Below, piece after piece: positions 45,830-56,255 of a DNA stretch of 64,000 nt. This DNA is from Phlebotomus papatasi (taxonomy: Eukaryota; Arthropoda; Insecta; Diptera; Psychodidae), in contig NC_077222.1 in NCBI RefSeq assembly GCF_024763615.1, positions 868,001 through 932,000 on the forward strand, read 5' to 3'. The first letter of the stretch is position 1; every line of letters starts with the position of its first letter. Position numbers and translations under genes: made by a program. The notes below the pieces were generated by a model. That model did not search any database. It had not been told where the DNA came from and worked only from the letters and a program-made list of their open reading frames with translations.

Positions 45830-46371
45830 TTAAGGGGTTACGTGGATCTCGAAGACTAAAAAATATACAAATTTCTATTTTTTTGTCAACATATCAAATT
45901 TTTCTTTTAATGCAAATTCTTAAACCTATAAAATTATAAAATTTGAACAAATTTTCTAAAATTTTCATTCAAAATTTTAAAAATACAGCCGTTGGATTAC
46001 TTATATTCATTAAAAGTCAAAAAACAAGATGTTTTAATTAAAACCATTTAAACTTATCAACTTTCAAGAAAATATTCTCGATATAGGGGAAAGTGGCCTG
46101 CCTTTGAATGCGGCAGCCTTTGAATATTTAATTTTTCTTTTATTTTCCAAAGCAAAAACCATATTCTCTAAACTATAATCAATAAAACTAATTGTTTTCT
46201 AAATATTAACTTCGATTAATAAAACAGAATTTTTGCTTTGGGAAATAAGAGAAAAAATAAATGTTCAAAGGCTGCCGCATTCAAAGGCAGACACTTTCCC
46301 CTATTAGACAAATAAAAACAAAAAAAAAAACAAATAAATACTAAAATTGCAAAACCTTCGTAACCCCTTAT
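45830..46371. repeat. piggyBac-like MITE, TTAA|GGGGTTACGTGG ends, with nested MITE
   Basis: TTAAGGGGTTACGTGG at the left pairs with CTTCGTAACCCCTTAT at the right. The ends begin with three or more G/C pairs next to TTAA (TTAT on the right), which is the piggyBac target pattern. A GGGGAAAGTG palindrome (46084-46303) is nested within. It abuts the next element at a shared TTAT. Confidence 0.65.
46084..46303. repeat. Palindromic MITE, TAGGGGAAAGTGGC ends, nested
   Basis: TAGGGGAAAGTGGCCTGCCT then TTGAATGCGGCAGCCTTTGAA at the left pairs with TTCAAAGGCTGCCGCATTCA then AAGGCAGACACTTTCCCCTA at the right. GGAAATAAGAGAAAAAATAA/TTTTTCTTTTATTTTCC continues the arm. Confidence 0.88.
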
Positions 46372-46894
46372 CCCTTTAAGGACGATTGGAACACCGGTGT
46401 CCCATAAAGAAAATAATTTTTCCTGACTACCTAAAGTTATTTTTTTCTTATGTTTATACGTAATTGCAAAGTAGAAGGTTGAAGGAATCCAGAATATTTT
46501 TTCCAAGTCTCCACTTATTTGCTGTATAGTAAATTTTTAAGCTGAAAAATAACGAACTTTTTAATTCTCATATTGAAAATTAATTCTAATTATTTTTCAT
46601 ACTTCCAGTTTTTTTTGTTTTAGCAAAACCGTTTTTTAAAAGGAAACTAGAATACTCAAACATAATATTTTTCGTTAGAGTGAAAATTATCAGTCATTGG
46701 TATCGTCAGAAAAACTACTTAAAATTTTGGGCTATTTTTGTCCCTATCGTTCATAGAGACTAAAAGTACACCAAATCAGACTCTGTTTGCTTTTCGAAGG
46801 TTAGATGTAAGACGTTTTACAAATTTTGTTTATCGGTTTCATTTTTATTGCTAATTTTCAGTCAGCGAAAACTGTCTCGTCGTTAAAGGGTTAA
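46368..46894. repeat. piggyBac-like MITE, TTAA|CCCTTTAA-GACGA ends
   Basis: TTATCCCTTTAAGGACGA at the left pairs with TCGTCGTTAAAGGGTTAA at the right. TTAA next to a CCC end again fits piggyBac-type insertion. The interior is A/T-rich and noncoding. Confidence 0.6.
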
Positions 46895-48945
46895 AGCTTT
46901 TTTGGATTCAAAAAACGACTCTGACGACTCTATGTTCAGGTAGTCATTGCTCAATTGATCTTCAGAATTTTAATTCATATTAAAGCGAAAATTTAATTGC
47001 TATATAGTAGAGTGTGCTAATCTGGGCGCTTCGCTATATGGATCGTTTATAACTAATCCACTATATTTTTATTTTTATTTCCGTAATAATAGTCACTACA
47101 GTAACATAATATAACTATTCAAATTTGAATAAAAGCAAAAATAATAATTTTAAATTAAATAAGTGAGTGCCAGGATTACCACAATTGACTGTAATCGACT
47201 CATTTCAATCTTGTACCAGCTGGGTTTTTCAATAAAAATTTTCTAGCAGTGATATTTTCGCTAATGATAGCTGGTTGATTGAAAACATTTATTGTTTTTT
47301 TTCCTTGTGAAAAAGTATTTTAAATCCAAAGGTTTAATTAAAAGTGAATTAATGAAAAAGCGACCCAATTAGTGCATGCTGACTTATTTCAGTATTATCA
47401 TTATTTTCTTTAATATTTTTTATAATTTTTTTTATATCATGTTTCTGAATGAAACAGTGAATAATTCTATGGATTTAGAAGAAGTAAAAAAGAATTTCAT
47501 CAGTCCAAAAACAAGCGTTTAAGTAGCACTTTACGGAAAACGATCCAATTACCCTACCTTACTATACCTACTGAAATTTGGCAACTAGAAGCCTTGATTT
47601 CTCCATAAATTACCTTTAGAGTATTAAAAGGAAATCGTGTACTTTAAATGTACAGATTGGAAATTAATCCAGAGGGATTCTTTCTTTATGGGCTCGAAGA
47701 AAGGAAAGTCAATGTGGGAAATTTACGGATGACATTCCATGGAGGGGTAGATAATTTGAAAAATGATTTGCATTGCGTCAAGAAATGTAACACATTGTAA
47801 ATGCTTTTTTGGGGGGGGTTTATTGAACCTTTTAGCCATTTGGCAAAAGTTTTAAATTGTAGAATGGATATTGGGATGTGGAATTCCATGGTGTAACACT
47901 TGTGTTGAAGAGGGTATCCTACCACCCTTCGAAAAGAGTCGATGGAATGTCACGCATTTGACTGACAGGCTTGCTTTTTGTATTTGAAATAGACTGGCGG
48001 ATGTGGCAAAAAAGGTCATGTAAAATGGTGGTGAAATTGTATGGAAAATTCTCACGTCTTGCACACCTCAAACGACACAAATTGGCGAGATACTTAATAG
48101 CTTTTAATTAACAGCCAAAATTAATTGATGTGTCGATCATGAGCAAAGTGGCGCGGAAGTATTGGCAAGTGTGCAAAGTTTTCTGATCCCAAAAAGTCTA
48201 GGCTGAAAGAGAAATAAAAGAATCTTAGGTAAAATGTCTTGTCAAAAATGATCAGCTTTATCAAAAAAAAAAAGTAAAGGATCAATAAATCTTTGAACTG
48301 ACTACCTCTATTTTGTCAAGAGTTTGTCACTTTTGGCAAATAAGATTTATGGCAAAAATTTAACGATTATTTGTAAAAGTTTTGTAATTTTTCAGTGCAA
48401 TATCTTTTACACCATCTATTACTTATGCATTTAAATGGCAAAACATTTTGTTAAAAATTTGTCAATCCATAAATTCGTTTGTTTATAATTTTAGATATTA
48501 CAATTTAAATCGAGCTTCTTATGACAAACCTCTACAAACTTCTTCAAACTTTTCCTTTCAAAGTAGGTTTTCTGTGTTCATCTGGTACGCTTTTTTCATC
48601 CCATTAATCACACCCCAAACTATTTTTTCACACGCACGAATATCTCTGGAAAATTCACTTTTCTCCCAAATAGACAGAATGTGTTTAAATCGAGATCCCC
48701 AACTCAAGATGGACATACGAAAGGGAATCCATTTCGTTTGGGAGATGTTGGGAAAATTCAGCAATAGTTTTTCATTTGATTTGACAGCTACATTTATGGG
48801 GTGGTTGGATGAACAATGATGCCCTTTCCTCCTTCAAAGTCTGTCCGAAAAAATTTCACCAGACAGCCGTATTTGGGTGTAAATAAAATATCCATATCGC
48901 ACACTTGCAATGGAAGGGGCATAACTTGTTTTAAATCTCACCTAA
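46895..48945. other. Intron DNA, A/T-rich then single-copy
   Basis: 46895-47640 is A/T-rich. 47640-48190 and 48500-48830 are less A/T-rich islands. The + strand is open for 123 codons at 48448-48819, but the product matches nothing known and the opposite strand is also partly open. Confidence 0.35.
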
Positions 48946-49060
48946 TAGGTGGAAGTGGGGCAGCTTTGAAATTGGGATTTTTCTCATGCTTGCAAATAAA
49001 ATTGAGTCTTATAGTGATATAATTTATCTGCACAAACAGATTGAGAAACTAAATTACATT
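48946..49060. repeat. Left arm of TAGGGG(A/C)AA MITE next to the LINE
   Basis: TAGGTGGAAGTGGGGCAGCT, AAATTGGGATTTTTC and ACAAACAGATTGAGAAACTA then AATTACATT match 9531-9650 closely. The match stops exactly at AATTACATT (49052-49060), where the LINE-type sequence begins. The right arm is missing. Confidence 0.65.
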
Positions 49061-51144
49061 ATGATAGTATGAGGCTGATCCCTTCAGTGAAGCCACATTA
49101 GAACTTGCTAATGTCTTGACCAATGCTGTTGCTGAGAGCAGACGGGAACGGTGGGTGTCAACCGTTGAGAGTTTGGATATGTCGAAAAATAGCCACCGAG
49201 CTTGGCGACTAATCCGACACCTCAACAACGACCCCACTTCCGACAAGACTCTCCCTCAAGTGACTGCTGACCAGATCGCTCATACGCTACTTATGAATGG
49301 AAAAGTAAGCTCTCGCTTAGCGAAGCCGAAATTAAATAGGGATGCTGCTGCGGAGGTTCAATACCTCTCTGCACCCTTTTGTGTAGATGAGCTTCATTCG
49401 GCTATCAGATCGATGAAAAGCAGGAAAGCGGCTGGATGTGATGGTCTGTACGCTGAACAGGTGAAGAGTTTTGGACCCCAGACAATTGTCTGGATTCTTC
49501 GACTTTTCAATTACTGCTTAACAAATCGAAAGATACCGAAAATATGGCGAAAGGCTCACGTAGTAGCAATCCCTAAGCCTGGTAAAGACGTCAACGATCC
49601 GAGGAGCTACCGACCTGTCTCACTTCTTTGTCATCTCTTCAAAGTCTTTGAGAGAATGCTGTTGAACAGGCTAACAAGTGCTGTAGAAGATAAACTAATC
49701 AGCGAACAAGCTGGGTATCGACCAGGAAAATCCAGCTCCAACCAAGTGTTAAACCTAACTCAATTCATCGAAGATGGTTTTGAGGAAGGTAAAATCACGG
49801 GTGTCGCGTTCGTTGATCTCTCAGCCGCCTTTGATACAGTAAATCACAGGATTCTCCTAACCAAAATCTACAATCTCACATTTGACTATGGACTCACACA
49901 GATAATCGGCGTTCTTTTACAAAATCGCCGCTTCTTCGTTGAGTTTCGTGGTCGAAAAAGCCGATGGCGATTGCAAAAAAATGGCCTACCCCAGGGTAGT
50001 GTCTTGGCTCCCACACTATTTAACATCTATACAAATGATCAGCCATTGCCGTCTCCATCGAAAGCCTTTCTTTACGCAGATGACCTGGCTCTAGCAGTAA
50101 AAGCTTCCACATTCGATGATGTGGAGATTCAACTTCAGAGAAGCCTTGTTGACTTTTCTAAGTACTACAGGGAAAACCAGCTAAAGCCAAATCCGTCAAA
50201 AACTGAAGTGTGCTGTTTTCACTTGCGTAACAGATGGGCTAAAAGACGCTTAAATGTAGAATGGGAGGGAAAAATTCTAAATCACAATTTCACACCTAAA
50301 TATCTTGGCGTCACTCTTGACCGATCTCTGACATACAAACCCCACTGCAACAATGTAAAAGACAAGGTTAAAACACGTAATAATTTACTACGTAAACTTG
50401 TAAACACTCAGTGGGGTGCTCAGCCGAAAGTGTTACGCACATCTGCTCTTGCGTTATCTTTTTCTGCAGCAGAGTACGCGGCTGAGGTATGGGAGAGATC
50501 GGCGCATACAAAGAAAGTGGACGTTGCTCTCAACGATACCGTGCGCATTGTGACGGGGTGTTTAAAAAGCACACCCGTTACCAAATTATACCCGTTAGCG
50601 GGTATAGCTCCTCCACAAATAAGGAGACAAGTCATCTCCGGCAAGGAAATGTCTAAGGCTTGTACAGAGCCAAGGCATCTCCTTTATGGTCGAGAGAGGG
50701 CGAAGCAAAGGCTGAAATCTCGCAAGAGTTTCAGCCAAACTGTTATGTGTCTTGAAACAATACCGGAGGATGCAAGACTTAATTTATGGAGGGATGCCGT
50801 CCCTCCGGATTTTGTCGAGCCCAAGGAAAGTCTTCCTCCTGGTGGTGATCAGGACTGGAGAACGTGGAGAGCGCTCAATCGTTTGAGAAGCGGGGTCGCA
50901 CGATCAAAAGACAACAGGAGACGATGGGGTTTCACAGAAGGAGACGTTTTGTGTGACTGTGGGGTAGTTCAGACTACTGCCCACTTGTGTGTTTGTCCTT
51001 TGTCTCCTGCATTTTGCAATGTAGAAGATTTGATGTCGGCAAATTCTGCCGCTATTGACGTAGCCCGTTTCTGGGCAAGACATGTTTAATTTTTAATGCC
51101 TCGACTCGATTAATAATAATAATTATGATATGGATTAATTCCAC
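49061..51144 (+). mobile_element. 5'-truncated non-LTR retrotransposon (LINE)
   Basis: It consists of a reverse transcriptase frame plus a short 3' UTR. The upstream endonuclease and ORF1 regions are missing, and the left boundary is the point where homology to a MITE arm stops. After the stop codon the sequence reads GATTAATAATAATAATTATG, a likely 3' tail. The next element (TTAACCCTCTAACGG) begins at 51145, so whether 51145-51228 (with AATAAA at 51208) belongs to the LINE or to that MITE is unsettled. I find no clear target-site duplication. Confidence 0.85.
49068..51089 (+). CDS. LINE reverse transcriptase, 5'-truncated, otherwise intact
   Basis: The frame is open from 49068, just after an in-frame TAG, to the stop at 51087-51089, with no internal stop or frameshift. 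No convincing ATG exists at the 5' end, as expected for truncation. Numbering from codon 49116 as 1, the RT motifs appear in order. IPKPGK lies at 152-157, AFVDLSAAFD at 231-240 (catalytic Asp 234), GLPQGS at 290-295 and YADD at 320-323 (catalytic Asp pair). KPNPSKTEV and YLGVTLD follow. A Cys/His cluster CDCG...H...C lies near 613-627. This is the layout of jockey/CR1-group non-LTR elements; the exact clade needs a tree. Its codon use is more GC-rich than its surroundings. The missing endonuclease means it cannot be autonomous. Confidence 0.9.
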   Translation, partial: YEADPFSEATLELANVLTNAVAESRRERWVSTVESLDMSKNSHRAWRLIRHLNNDPTSDKTLPQVTADQIAHTLLMNGKVSSRLAKPKLNRDAAAEVQYLSAPFCVDELHSAIRSMKSRKAAGCDGLYAEQVKSFGPQTIVWILRLFNYCLTNRKIPKIWRKAHVVAIPKPGKDVNDPRSYRPVSLLCHLFKVFERMLLNRLTSAVEDKLISEQAGYRPGKSSSNQVLNLTQFIEDGFEEGKITGVAFVDLSAAFDTVNHRILLTKIYNLTFDYGLTQIIGVLLQNRRFFVEFRGRKSRWRLQKNGLPQGSVLAPTLFNIYTNDQPLPSPSKAFLYADDLALAVKASTFDDVEIQLQRSLVDFSKYYRENQLKPNPSKTEVCCFHLRNRWAKRRLNVEWEGKILNHNFTPKYLGVTLDRSLTYKPHCNNVKDKVKTRNNLLRKLVNTQWGAQPKVLRTSALALSFSAAEYAAEVWERSAHTKKVDVALNDTVRIVTGCLKSTPVTKLYPLAGIAPPQIRRQVISGKEMSKACTEPRHLLYGRERAKQRLKSRKSFSQTVMCLETIPEDARLNLWRDAVPPDFVEPKESLPPGGDQDWRTWRALNRLRSGVARSKDNRRRWGFTEGDVLCDCGVVQTTAHLCVCPLSPAFCNVEDLMSANSAAIDVARFWARHV

Positions 51145-51675
51145 TTAACCCTCTAACGGGTAAGACCGCCTCCAATAGGTCTTCACAAAAATAACCTTTA
51201 CAGCGACAATAAAGGTTTTATTTATTTAAAAGTGCTATAGTGTCCTCGGTAATAGTCTTATAAACATCTCTTGAAAGTTTGAACTCATTTTGAGTCTTCG
51301 TTTTGTAGCTATTCCCAGTTTTGTGTGACAGGTCAGAGAAAAAGCAACAAAAAATATTTGTGCAAAAAATCTCATTTCCAATTTCCATAAAAATACCGAT
51401 TTAAAGTTATCTGACTATAATAAATTTATTTTTTACTAAAAGACATGTCATTCTACTTTGTATATTTTATTTAAAAAAATTTAAAAAACTAAAAATGTGA
51501 ATTTTAGAAGCAAAAAGAGTTTCAAAAAAAATTTATATTTTCTCACTTAGCGCATGAACTAAAAGAAATAATGAAGAACGGATGGTTTTTCGACTTTATT
51601 GGATCATAATTATCCTAAAAAATATTGTTTTAGAACTTTTTTCGCATATTAAAGAAAACACCGTTAGAGGGTTAA
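51145..51675. repeat. piggyBac-like MITE, TTAA|CCCTCTAACGG ends
   Basis: TTAACCCTCTAACGG at the left is exactly inverted at the right (CCGTTAGAGGGTTAA). TTAA on both sides is the piggyBac target signature. It lies directly downstream of the LINE reverse transcriptase, so either it inserted in the LINE 3' region or the LINE 3' end lies within it. Confidence 0.7.
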
Positions 51676-51912
51676 ACATAGTAGAAAAATTAATTTACTC
51701 GATCGATTAATATACTTTAAACATGCACTTGAATTTGTATAGGCAATTTTTATAAAATTAGAAATCTAATTTATTTAAATTAGCTGAGTATTTTTTCGTA
51801 TTTCAAAATTTTGCCGTAAGTCTTCGCAGAGCAATAATTTTTAGAAAGATTACTTTCAGAAAAATTATGCCTCTTCCAATGTGAAAACCGAATGATCTTT
51901 TCTTTTTAGGCA

Positions 51913-52288
51913 TAAGGGAAGAGAACCCCGGATCGAAATGTTAAGAGACATGCTCAATATTTAGTTGAAAATATAAACCTCAAAATACTATTTGGTGTTT
52001 TTGTGTCTGCTACTCGGTATATTAGTGATCCATTTAACTATATCTGCGTATTTGGAATTTTAAATTTTTACAATAAATTAATAAAAAAAAAAATGTAATT
52101 GCACCTATGTACGTACACTGTACCTCGGATCTTATAAATTAAATCTGAGCTACTTCATTGCATTTTCGTGAGAGTTAAATTGTAAAAAGTAGCTATTAAT
52201 TTTTATAAATTAATTTGAATTGGTGCGACAATCTGATACTAACCTGACGATCCGAGGAACACTGCCGATCGCTGGTACTCTTCCCTTA
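51913..52288. repeat. MITE, TAAGGGAAGAG(A/T)ACC ends
   Basis: TAAGGGAAGAGAACCCCGGA at the left pairs with GCTGGTACTCTTCCCTTA at the right. GGATCG and CGATCC strings near each end add to the arms. A related end is at 4801-4873. Confidence 0.65.
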
Positions 52289-52407
52289 CTTTTCTGATTT
52301 TAAAATTTTCTTTTCCTTTTACATTGTTCATCTGCTAAATTTCTAAATTGACATAACCTTAAATGATCACCGCGAAAAAAACTACAGTGCACTTTTGCCT
52401 CTCTTGT

Positions 52408-52465
52408 GCTGTTCCTTATAAGCATTGCTGATAAATAAATACGTATTTATCTATCTATCTATCAT
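52408..52465 (+). repeat. Retroposon tail with (TATC)n, copy 2
   Basis: GTTCCTTATAAGCATTGCTG then ATAAATA repeats the 12976-13036 leader and is followed by ACGTATT and TATC units. Confidence 0.65.
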
Positions 52466-52619
52466 TTAAATTCTAAAATACTGTAAAAGTATTTATTATT
52501 TATTTAAGTATTAAGTATTATTGAATACTAAATATAATTTGTTAATTAGAGTTAGATTAAAATTTTTTTTTTTAAATTTTAATATGCGAAAATAAGAAAA
52601 TGTGTAATGCTGAATTAAG

Positions 52620-54060
52620 CCACTTCTATTGCAACTGTGCCATATATAAAAAAGAAGTTCCGTCTGAATGAGACAGTAGTGTGAAGTCTCATGAAAGTTT
52701 CACGGCTTTTTTAATTGTCCTATGACGTGAGATAGTCTAAATGGCTACTTTTTTTTGCTCAGTAATTCTGACTTGTTCATTTCACTTCTATTGTCTTCAG
52801 AAAGGTCTGAAACAATTCGTCAGAAAACGCGTGGCAAAAGAGTTTTGCCTGAGGCGTAAAGTTTTCTCATTCATAGAATGCTTTTTGAGGTGCTTTTCAC
52901 GCGAAAATTCAACACTTTTGCACGAAAGAGAGACTTTCAGAGGAAGTTTGAAAAGAAAAGTTTGACTTTAAGGTGGAGATTTTGAGAGAATTTCAATGCT
53001 AAAGTCATTATTTAATCATTAAGAAATTAATTAGAAATAAAGTATCATTGCGACTAATGAACTACGCTGTGGTTCTAATGATTTTTAAGAGTATCCGTAC
53101 TACAATTCGGAGATAAATTTTGAAGATTTAAGATAAAATTTAAAATTTACAATCATCATATTCAATTAATATTTTATTTTCAATGTCGTCGAATTAACTT
53201 TTACTTATTCCAAAACTTTATTGATTCAATATATAGAATTGTACGTAAAATTATACGACATTTCTGTGTATGTCACAATCACATCCCACGTTTTATTTTT
53301 AAACCAACCATCTTTGATATCTTAAGCTGTTGTCTAAGCCAACAAAATCCTATTGTACACCAAAATATTGCCACATCCTTTCCTCTAGAAAAGAAAACAC
53401 CCAAAAATAGCACTTATCACTGTCCCCCCTTCTTTTGCAATTTTCATATCAATTTCCATGAAGAACAATATATTTCCCTTGATGGCATCTTGAAATGGTG
53501 TTCTTAGTGTAGAGGTATGGGAAAGTTGGGAGAGATGATAGAGTGAATGATGGACGGGAAAAAGAACGGTGGAAGGTCTTTTGAGGCTGAAATTGTGTAT
53601 ATTTGACAGATCCGAATGGACAGTGACACTGTCAAAATCAATTTTGCGAATGACATGAGCAAGCAGGTGGTTGTTTGCCATCACACCCGAACAGCTAACT
53701 TCTAAAATCCCAATTCACATAAATGTGCATATTTTTAGCCATCTCCTCTGACATTCATCCGCGAAGCCACCGAAATTGCTATGCGGGAAAAAAAGTGATG
53801 ATCATCTTGGTGGCTTCTACATTGATCGCGCCTGAAGAATCTCAAGATTGTCTAGGAATTTTGTCAAACAGCACGTTTCTCCGGGTATTCATGAGAAAAT
53901 CCCAAGGGGCTGATGATTGTTTGCTTTGAAAGATAAAGATTGTCTATTAAAAGAACATCCTTTTTGCTTATTTCGCCATTTTTAACGAGATACCTTTATA
54001 CCACAAAAAAAGACATTGAAAGTATTTTTTCTGTCAAAATTACTAAGAAAATTCAGTGCT
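52620..54060. other. Intron DNA, two candidate regulatory islands
   Basis: 52620-52990 and 53230-53980 are less A/T-rich and free of recognised repeat ends. The open frames (for example minus 53385-53684, 99 codons) match nothing known. Confidence 0.35.
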
Positions 54061-54335
54061 TATGCCTTCCAGACACCTTTCCGCTCGGTTTAATTTCATG
54101 AAATTGAAATTTGCGTCCCTTTCTTTCTAAAAAGATTTGCATAGGTTATCCTACTCTTTCGCTCTTGAAATTGGACTGAACTAAATTTAATTTAGTATGA
54201 TGTTTAAAAGAAGAAGAAGAAGAAGAGTGCGAAACAGTAGGATAGACATACGTAGAGGTTTTAAGAAAGGAAGGGATGCGAATCCTGACTTTATGAAATT
54301 TTCCTGATCTAAAAGATACATATGTTGGAGCCATT
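54061..54335. repeat. GGCACAGCTTTTAGATCAG-family MITE, copy 5
   Basis: GCGTCCCTTTCTTTCTAAAA, ATCCTACTCTTTCGC and GAAGAAGAAGAAGAAGAGTG, with the right side GAAGGGATGCGAATCCTGAC then TTTCCTGATCTAAAAG, match the family. The GAA run is on the opposite strand to copy 2, so the two are inverted relative to each other at the centre. Confidence 0.75.
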
Positions 54336-54764
54336 AACTTGAAAGTCATTCAGCAACTTTAAACCAAATTAGAGTTTTCATTATTTTTAATTTAGCTTAA
54401 TTTTTAATTTAAATTAATGCGGTAAATGGGAGTTAAACGTCTTCTAGTGGTATCCTAATCGTTTCTTCTTATCACTAAATTGTATAATCCGAAGCTTAAT
54501 TAAAAGATAAGGATTCTATACTAATTGCAATATACAATTAATATATTATTAGATTAAATAGTAATGCGCTTTTTCCTTGCTGCAAATATTGAGGGCTTGC
54601 ATCCCCTTTATTTTTTATCGCTATTAAATATATTTGGATTGCATCCACTGAGCTTAATTGAACTAATTCTAGAACGTATTAAACGGACAATCTCAGCTTA
54701 AAAAATAATGTAGACGTAAACTTACGAGAAGGCCTAATTTGTCCATGAAATGTTGGGGATCAGG

Positions 54765-55165
54765 GATCTTTGTTTTCGGTATTTTTTGTTTTTTGGAAAC
54801 TTTGTCTTTGGAAATCTTGTCTTTCATACCTTTTGCACAAATTTTATTTCCAAAAAATTCCCTTTTCTGAGAAAATTTTCCTCTGCCCCGAAGAACAAAA
54901 TTTAGAACTTCCCAAAATACAGAAAATTTTCATTTGTCTCAAAAGACGGAACTAAAAACTTCAAAAAACACAGTTGTAATTTTATTATTTCATTTAATAA
55001 AATATTCTTGTTTCAAATATATGAAAGACAAGATTTCCATATACAAGATTTCTAAAATAAACAAAGATTTCCGAAGACAAAGATTCCAAAGACAAACTGG
55101 GAAAAACAAAAGTGTAAAAACAAAATGGAAAAAACAAAGATTACGCAAACCGAAATGTTTTTTTT
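54765..55165. repeat. Inverted array of AAAGACAAGATTTCC-like motifs
   Basis: On the left the + strand reads TTTGTTTTC, GGAAACTTTGTCTTTGGAAA and TCTTGTCTTTC. On the right it reads GAAAGACAAGATTTCC, GAAGACAAAGATTCC and AAGACAAACTGGGAAAAAC. These are short, irregular subrepeats in opposite orientation around an A/T-rich core at about 54960-55010, followed by a T run at 55159-55174. The architecture resembles the foldback array at 3352-4246 with a different unit. Confidence 0.55.
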
Positions 55166-55489
55166 TTTTTTTTGATTTTTTTGATTAATTTGATTTATTT
55201 GCTTATTTTGATTAAAAACCTATGAACCGAAATGCTTCATATTTCAAACTTTTTTTTTCAATTTTAAATATCGCTAGTTGGAAATAAATTTCATACTGAA
55301 TAGTTCTTCAACACCACTTTTGCATCATGAAATATGTATAAAGTTTCGAACATATTGCTATTTAACGCGAATAATTAGCGTTTTCGAAAATTTTAGCGAT
55401 TAGAATTATTTTTACTATCAAAATCTCAGCTAACCTTCCATAAAGCCGTGCACATATATTGTTTATTTTTTTTACTTACCTCCTTCATA

Positions 55490-56090
55490 TATTAATCAGC
55501 ATCATTCTTCAAAAGTCCAAGTAACTAGCCCCTTGGGAAAGCCACAGAAGAATTCATTGCGTCATCACAGCGAATGTTTCATCTGTCGAAGAGACAATTC
55601 AGTAATTTGTTAAAGGAAAATTTGTCTGTGATTCCTCCATGGTGGTCACAAACAGCTGATGCTGTCTTTCGGGCATTTTTTGGGGTCACAATCATTGCAC
55701 AATTCTCAGTTCCATAAGATATATCCATATTTTGAGTACATCTCTATAGCCATTTGCTGACTTCTACGCTTGAAGATCCCTCGCGATCACATGTTTCTAT
55801 AATTCTGAGGCGATGAAAGATCTCTCTGTGGTTCTGGCGCAGGATGGGAAAATCCTCGAAATACATACCGTGGCCACTTGAGTGGGTGAAGATGCTGTAA
55901 ATTAAATTTAATCATCAATTACATCGAATATAAACAAATGAAACTCTAATAGACATATTTATGAGCTCACACTTAATCCCGCGGGATCATCATAAATTCT
56001 ACGACTCGGCGACACCATAATTTTCCTGTGCTTCTGATTCTGCTTTCCCCCTTCACATTTCATCTATAGAATTTTTTGCATTTTATTCTT
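55490..56090. other. Single-copy island in the intron
   Basis: Mixed-composition DNA without repeat ends or convincing frames; a candidate regulatory element. Confidence 0.35.
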
Positions 56091-56255
56091 AGATGAGATC
56101 TCTTTTAAATTTGTTTTATGAAATATTTTTACACTGAGAAAAAATGTTGAATATAAAAATTTAAAAATGAGATTATATCCCTAAAACTTCCTGTGAGAGT
56201 CTTTTGTAATGAAAAATATTCAAAATATTTTAATTGTTTTTTATTTGAGACTTTA

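Noticed and set aside
48448..48819. 123-codon + strand open frame
   Set aside because: No recognisable product; the opposite strand is open for 68 codons in the same place. No start context or splice evidence.
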